Shown: one piece after another, positions 59,285 to 64,000 of the stretch | Position numbering within the stretch: position 1 is the first letter of the stretch | Layout of the letters: the number at the start of each line of letters is the position of its first letter | Program-made: the position numbers and the translations under genes | The notes under the pieces: generated by a model | The model's database searches: none | What the model was told of the DNA's origin: nothing | What the model saw: only the letters and a program-made list of their open reading frames with translations | Assembly: GCA_023213395.1 (NCBI GenBank) | Contig: CM041465.1 | Coordinates: 218,557,741-218,621,740 of the forward strand | Direction: 5' to 3' | Source of the DNA: Cycas panzhihuaensis | Taxonomy: Eukaryota; Cycadophyta | DNA length: 64,000 nucleotides

Positions 59285-60257
59285 GTTTCCATCCCAAAAA
59301 ATGAAAAATATTTATCTGGGTGGACTACACACAGGCCCACCAGGACCAGGGCTCCCTAATGCCCCAGTCCTGCCTCCCGTTGGGTCCAATTAAGACTCTA
59401 AGAGATCACTATTTGCCCTTAAGGGGCCCAAAACTACATTAAAAATCATTAAAAAGCTATTAAATTTAATCGACAAAATGGGTTTAGGTATAAGTAATCC
59501 ACTCACTGGATCTGGTCTCGCTATTGTTATCTCGTCTCTCTGGTCCCACCAGCTATCTCTGCGTCCCAATCCAATGGTTGAATCTCTCCCTCTATGCCTC
59601 CAAAGTTGAGTGGCGCTCTACTACGTAGGGGGAAGGGCTTTGATTCATTCATGAGCCTATGAAAATGAATTCCATTTTTGTCGAGTTTCTTTATATAGGC
59701 GGGGGGCCCGACAGGCACTTCTCCTATTTATCTCGTCGTGATAGCCCTTGAGGCTATCTTCGTTTCATGATCACCTTTGCCTTCTAGGTCTGTCTTCAAT
59801 TTTACCCCTGTGGCCTTTCTTTTCCTTGGACCTTCCAGGTGCATTTATGGCGCCATTTCCTTAGCCTTGCGAGGTCCTTTCTGCCTCATTTTATGTGCTA
59901 CCTCTAGATATGCTTAAGTTTATACTCATTTGACTCATCTCGCCATTCTGGATCTATTTTTGTTGCCCGTTCATGTCTCTAGAGATTCCAAAAGAAACAT
60001 AACCCATGTTTGGGATTGCATTTTGCTTCCTTAAGCGATCTTTGGCATTCTGGAGGGGCCTTTTCACCATCAGTTCTTTCTTGTCTGCCTGACGGCCCTC
60101 GTCGCCTTTGGGTAGCCTCATCCTTGGGTCTTCCTACCTTTTACAGCCTCTATTGATAGCCATTTGGAGTCTTTTATGATAATTTCACATTGTTGAGTCC
60201 CCTCCACTCATCAATCCCGTCAGCACTTTCTTTCTACCAAGACTTCATTTTTTCGCC
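59285..60257 (+). other. G1 3' non-coding stretch upstream of the extra RNase H
   Basis: Homologous to G2b 47716-48640. It includes a TTTATATAGGCG box at about 59689-59700, after ATGAAAATGAATTCC. This may be a promoter for the separate RNase H ORF about 560 bp further on. No protein is recognised. Confidence 0.5.
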
Positions 60258-60680
60258 ATGGCTTTACTCATTTTCACTGATGGTGAAAGTCGTGGCAACC
60301 CTGGCCCTTCTGCCACTATGAGGATTCTCTGTGACCCTTCTAAACATGACTTTATATGTTCCAGGATCTTCCTTTCTGAAGCCACTAACAACGAAGTTGA
60401 GTACACAGCTATGATTTAGGCCCTTACTAATGCACTCTACTTCCACTATGGGCCCATCATTCTCCTTTGTGACTCTCAAGTTGTGGTGTCTCACCTCACC
60501 CAGGTCTACCAGGTGCAGTGCCCATGCTTGAGGGCCCTTGCCTCAACTACCAGATCCTTGTTGGGCTATTTCTCATCCATTGACATTCGACACATTCCAC
60601 GGGCTCTTAACATTGAGGCAGATAACTTAGTTTTTCTCGTCCTTGAGCGTCACCTTCCTCTCCTTATTAACCCACCTTGA
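60258..60680 (+). pseudogene. G1 separate RNase H (archaeal-type-like) ORF with one stop
   Basis: A 140-codon frame with its own ATG and a stop at 60678-60680, interrupted only by TAG at 60417-60419. Motifs in order: ALLIFTDGESRGNPGPSA (catalytic Asp), EATNNEVEYTAMI (catalytic Glu), LLCDSQVVVSHLTQVYQV (catalytic Asp), DIRHIPRALN and EADNLV (fourth Asp). This is the layout of a complete ribonuclease HI of about 130-140 residues, of the kind called archaeal-like RNase H in plant retrotransposons. It cuts RNA in RNA-DNA hybrids. It lies downstream of integrase and 0.5 kb before the 3' LTR, in addition to the RNase H inside pol. Confidence 0.85.
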
Positions 60681-61167
60681 GAGACTTGTTTAGTCACCCA
60701 TGCACCCAAGTCTCATGTCATCTCACACTTCATATTGCGATCCATTTACACCTCTGAAAATTGGTCGCTAATGAGGTTAAACTATGGCAACCACCAAGTT
60801 TGTTTTCTTCACTCTACTTTTAGCATCTTAGCATATAGCTCTCGCTATTCTTGACTTATTTCTGTATATAGTGCTTTGTTCATGACATCTATCTGGTCTT
60901 AGGTGTGATCATCACCACCCTTCCACCCTGCTCCTACAATGGGGGCACCCCCGTCATCCACTATCTTTACCTGTTGTCTATGCCATGACATATAGGCAGC
61001 CCCTATGTTGTCTCGCCCTTGCCTTTATACCTACATATTCCACCATGATACTCGTTGTCGCCCTTGGTTTTCACTATTACTATGATTTGTATATGTATAT
61101 GCTATTAACATTGTGTTGCCAGTATTCGTTGTCACATTACGCCTTCGAAGTGCGAGGCTCTACTACC
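60681..61167 (+). other. G1 segment between extra RNase H and 3' LTR
   Basis: About 490 bp without a recognisable ORF. It corresponds to G2b 46971-47309. Confidence 0.55.
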
Positions 61168-61177
61168 AAGGGGGCAG
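61168..61177 (+). other. G1 polypurine tract
   Basis: AAGGGGGCAG immediately before the TG of the 3' LTR, identical to the G2b tract. Confidence 0.8.
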
Positions 61178-62677
61178 TGTTTCCCAGCTCCTGAGAGTGG
61201 GTTCATGGCAAGTTGACTCAAGTAAGTACAGGTATGTTTACATCCTTTGCATTTACTACTTCTCCAGAAAGGTAAATAGAAGCATCATTTCATTGCATAG
61301 CTGACTGACATATTTGAGTGATCATCTTGCGCATGTTGCTTGATCATGTTGCTTGTTACTCTTTCATCCTCTGATGGTTAGTGGGACATGCATCCCCATG
61401 GTACTCCATAACCCTCTTATGCACCTCTACATTGCCCTAATCACCCCTCAACCCATGTGATCCATCACATCCCATGCCATATCATAGCCCTTAGCACCCC
61501 GCTGAGTGTGATTGGTTTATCCTTGTGCCAGTTATCAGTTTCCTGGAAGTCCTACCACTTCAGTACCTCATTTGGTTTAGGTCATCCTCTCTATTTGACT
61601 ATCCCTATCCATCTGGATAGAGGGATAGCCTCTCCTAGGCCTGGGGTACCCCCCTTCAAGGCTCCCAGGCATCCTCCTTTTGGCCTATTTTGGTCTTTAT
61701 CACCGCACCATGGCAAATGTCGTGGTACTGCAGTAAACTTCGCGATACCATGAAGTTTACCATGGGGTGAATGTCATAACTTACTTTTTTTCATCTGTCA
61801 TGGAAAATTTCTCTTTCTTCATGAAATTGCCATGTGGATTCAACACCTCTAGAGCCTTACCTCAACCCTAATCGTCCATTCAGCCTAGGGTTAGGTATAA
61901 AGCCCAAAATAACCTCATTTTCCATCTCTTCTTCCACCTTCCTTTCTCTCTTCTCTCTCTTTCATAGGAGTTTTTCTACAAGAGCACCCTACAACGTTCA
62001 AGTTCCCTATGTTCCAGCCTAAGATCTGCCCATTATAGCTCTAATCTGCAATAGCAAGCTCACCAACTAATGTCTCCAAGCAAGGATTCATGCCCAAGTT
62101 TGGCCTCCATGCCCTTCCTATAGCTTCTAGCAAGTTTGTTTCTATTGTAACACCTTCTTAAGGATACCCTATAAGCATACCAGATCTTCCATTTTTTGTT
62201 GTTTTTAGGGGCAGACCTACCTCCTACATAGACCAACAGGTACTTTTCCATTGTTGTTCCATATCTTTCCTTTGGTTTGTCTTGTAAAAGTTTAGATCTT
62301 TGAGCACATCATTCCTTTCCTTATTTTTTTGCTATATATAGGTGGCATTCCCCCCTTTCATATTTTGTTGCCCTCTTGATCTCTATATCCTCTCCTGGTT
62401 TTCTCTAAGGAGGCTATGGGAGAGGACTCACAAAGATTGAAAGAAATGAGCCAAGGTAGGTTCCGTACCCACTAGGCCTGCTCCTCAAGGGTAAACCCCT
62501 TCTCCTCTTTCCTCTCCTTCACTTGTGCCTCTCTTGGGTCACTAAGGAGTCTTCAAGATTTGGTCTATGCTAGATATCAGTGTGTGCATCCCTTGCTGCG
62601 TTATTTCTAGGCCTGCACACCTCTCTTGGGCAACTCTTCTAGCCCTAAACAGTGTCCTCCATTCATCCTGGGTCCCG
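61178..62677 (+). repeat. G1 3' LTR, cut by G4
   Basis: Starts TGTTTCCCAG after the polypurine tract and aligns with the first 1.5 kb of the 5' LTR. A TATAAAG box is at 61896-61902. Homology stops at GGGTCCCG, where the end of a G4 LTR begins. In the 5' copy the same point is about 10541. Confidence 0.88.
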
Positions 62678-64000
62678 TGAAACGCTCTCCACGGGCAATG
62701 ATCCAACGCCTAGCGGGAAGGACACAAAACCACAGTGGCTAATAGGCTAAAGAACGAGGATCATACCGCGGACGTCCCGCGGCCGGAGCGCTGCACGGAT
62801 CGCAAGGTGCTGGTTGCTTCTGTGTAGCCGCAAGGCGAGACCTCCTACCCTTCTGGATGGCCGGAAGGGGAAAAGGAATGACGCCGCTACTTCTCAAGGC
62901 AATGAGAAAGCGAAGGGGGCAACCAACCGAACGTGTCACGTAAAATATATGCAAGAGCGGCTAAGGAGGGATCGGTCCACGTGATCTCAAATACCATAAT
63001 ACGCTGGTATAGCAAAGAAATGTACAAGTAAAGTAAATGCAGAGTAAAGAGCAAGTACAAACTAAATAGTTATTTCTTCCCCTTTTTCTTATGTTCTTTA
63101 ACTACTAAAGCAAGTGTAAAGAAACGTAAGAGCACGAAAAAAGGGTATGGAAGGTGAGCGGAGAATACCTGGATCCGGCCGGTTGAGACGCAGTGTCCGT
63201 CACAGTTGCGCTTCCTCCGTCGTCCTCCTCGTATCGACGTCGGTTGCAGCGGTGATGGGGATCACTTACCTCCCAAAGCAAATAAACACTAACTAAACCG
63301 AAACGATAAAATAATAAAGCTCAAAGCGACACAAACAAAAGGGAGAACGTATCAAACAAGCGTCGGCCGACCGAATCTATGCGCCTTTGTTCCGAACGCT
63401 CCTGCAAGCAAATAAGCGAGAATACCTTCCTCTCGAGAGAGAGGCTACGAGATACAAAAGGTATGTATATATGTGCCGCAAGTAAAATAAACTAAGCTAG
63501 GAAGATACGGTTAGGCACTAACATGCAATGAAAGGAAACGAAGTCACGCGACACATATGCAATCGACATACACCGCTAACGCACTAAACGGATTGAGTGT
63601 AGCCTTGGGATGGCTAACTCACCCACGAGAGGTCTCCACAAGATATAAGGGAAGCGATGCTAGCATGTAACAGGACGGGTCGTGTAGCAACGGATAGCCT
63701 ATACCAAGACGGGTATTCAAACCGACTCTCCAAAGCTTCTCTAGCCCGCTTCCTAAACAAAAGCGGGAGATAAAGGGGGAGAGGATAAGGGACGGAACCC
63801 TTGGGGAGTAGGACGGCACTGGGGGACGGAACCCCGCCTATCTCCCTCTAACCCTCGTGTAACCCTTTATGCCGGCTTGCCCAAGAAATGGCGAAAGAGA
63901 AGGGTTGGAGGAAAAGGATGGGTTTAGGGGGGCAAGTGAGAAACTAGGCCTAGCCTAGGGCAACACTCAAATGGGCCACAACCGCTACGGTTATTTGCAT
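62678..64000 (-). mobile_element. G4: end of a Tat-like LTR, open at right edge
   Basis: Plus-strand TGAAACGCTCTCCACGGG is the same kind of terminus as the inner end of the G2 LTRs (TGAAACGCTCACTACGGG). Homology to the G2 LTR continues in blocks (GGATCGCAAGGTGC..GGTTGCTTC, CTACCCTTC.GGATGGCCGG, and later GGACGGAACCCCGCC) with clear divergence, so it is another subfamily. On the minus strand this is the 3' end of a 3' LTR (or solo LTR). The rest of the element is outside the window. Confidence 0.75.

Larger units (their letters stand above)
9043..62677 (+). mobile_element. G1: Tat-like Ty3/gypsy element carrying all inner insertions
   Basis: Order on the plus strand: 5' LTR (9043-12004), primer-binding site, gag-pol (12261-18904), a non-coding stretch with antisense exons (19679-20609), the inserted G2/C2/G3 block (20610-59284), a 3' non-coding stretch, a separate RNase H ORF (60258-60680), polypurine tract and a 3' LTR cut short by G4. 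Without the insertions about 15 kb remain. Both LTR copies align over about 1.5 kb with many substitutions, so G1 is old. The lineage call rests on the reverse transcriptase wording (NNACPKDNFPLPFID, MSLMDGFSGY, TTPWGTF, FMDDM), typical of Tat/Ogre/Retand relatives. I did not classify it by phylogeny. Confidence 0.85.

Noticed and set aside
1-64000. tRNA, rRNA, CRISPR arrays and host genes
   Set aside because: I looked for them and saw none. Every long reading frame that can be interpreted belongs to a retrotransposon or to its accessory ORFs.

Overview
This 64 kb window is plant nuclear DNA made almost entirely of nested LTR retrotransposons. I found no host gene, tRNA, rRNA or CRISPR array. 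The plant assignment rests on Ty1/copia pol, chromovirus-type and Tat-like Ty3/gypsy pol, LTRs of about 0.3 kb and 2.5-3 kb, and a plant-mobile-domain-like antisense ORF. The nesting suggests a large, repeat-rich seed-plant genome. I cannot name the species.

Layout from left to right. (1) 1-7775, minus strand: G0, a very decayed chromovirus-type Ty3/gypsy element running off the left edge. It is interrupted by C1 (3739-7424, minus), a Ty1/copia element with near-identical LTRs, a TGGAG target duplication and a deletion of its gag-protease half. (2) 9043-62677, plus strand: G1, an old Tat-like Ty3/gypsy element with LTRs of about 3 kb. Its body (gag-pol 12261-18904) is followed by antisense exons (19679-20609). 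Its 3' part, with a separate RNase H ORF and the 3' LTR, resumes at 59285. (3) 20610-59284, minus strand, inside G1: G2, a related element in a head-to-tail arrangement (LTR, complete interior, LTR, truncated interior). (4) Inside the middle G2 LTR sits C2 (25003-45592, plus), a copia element of the same family as C1. (5) Inside the reverse transcriptase of C2 sits G3 (31181-44252, minus), a third Tat-like element with a CTACC target duplication. (6) 62678-64000: the end of an LTR of a fourth Tat-like element, G4, inserted in the 3' LTR of G1. Nesting therefore reaches four levels: G1 > G2 > C2 > G3.

The most interesting biology is in the Tat-like family (G1, G2, G3). Its pol has gag, protease, reverse transcriptase, RNase H and integrase. 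In the best-readable copy (G1) I see no second RNase H between RNase H and integrase. Instead a self-contained RNase H reading frame with its own ATG lies downstream of integrase, just before the 3' LTR. G1, G2b and G3 all have it. Between integrase and this ORF, on the opposite strand, G2b carries a plant-mobile-domain-like ORF, and G1 keeps what looks like the C-terminal part of the same antisense gene with a GT-AG intron. G3 has lost it.

Two kinds of damage can be told apart. G0 and G1 show many in-frame TAG and TGA codons, as expected from old methylated-cytosine decay. The 26-44 kb part (C2 and G3) shows many 1-4 base indels clustered at CG/CNG-rich spots between long perfectly identical stretches, which looks partly like uncorrected long-read error. 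Frameshift calls there should be treated with caution.
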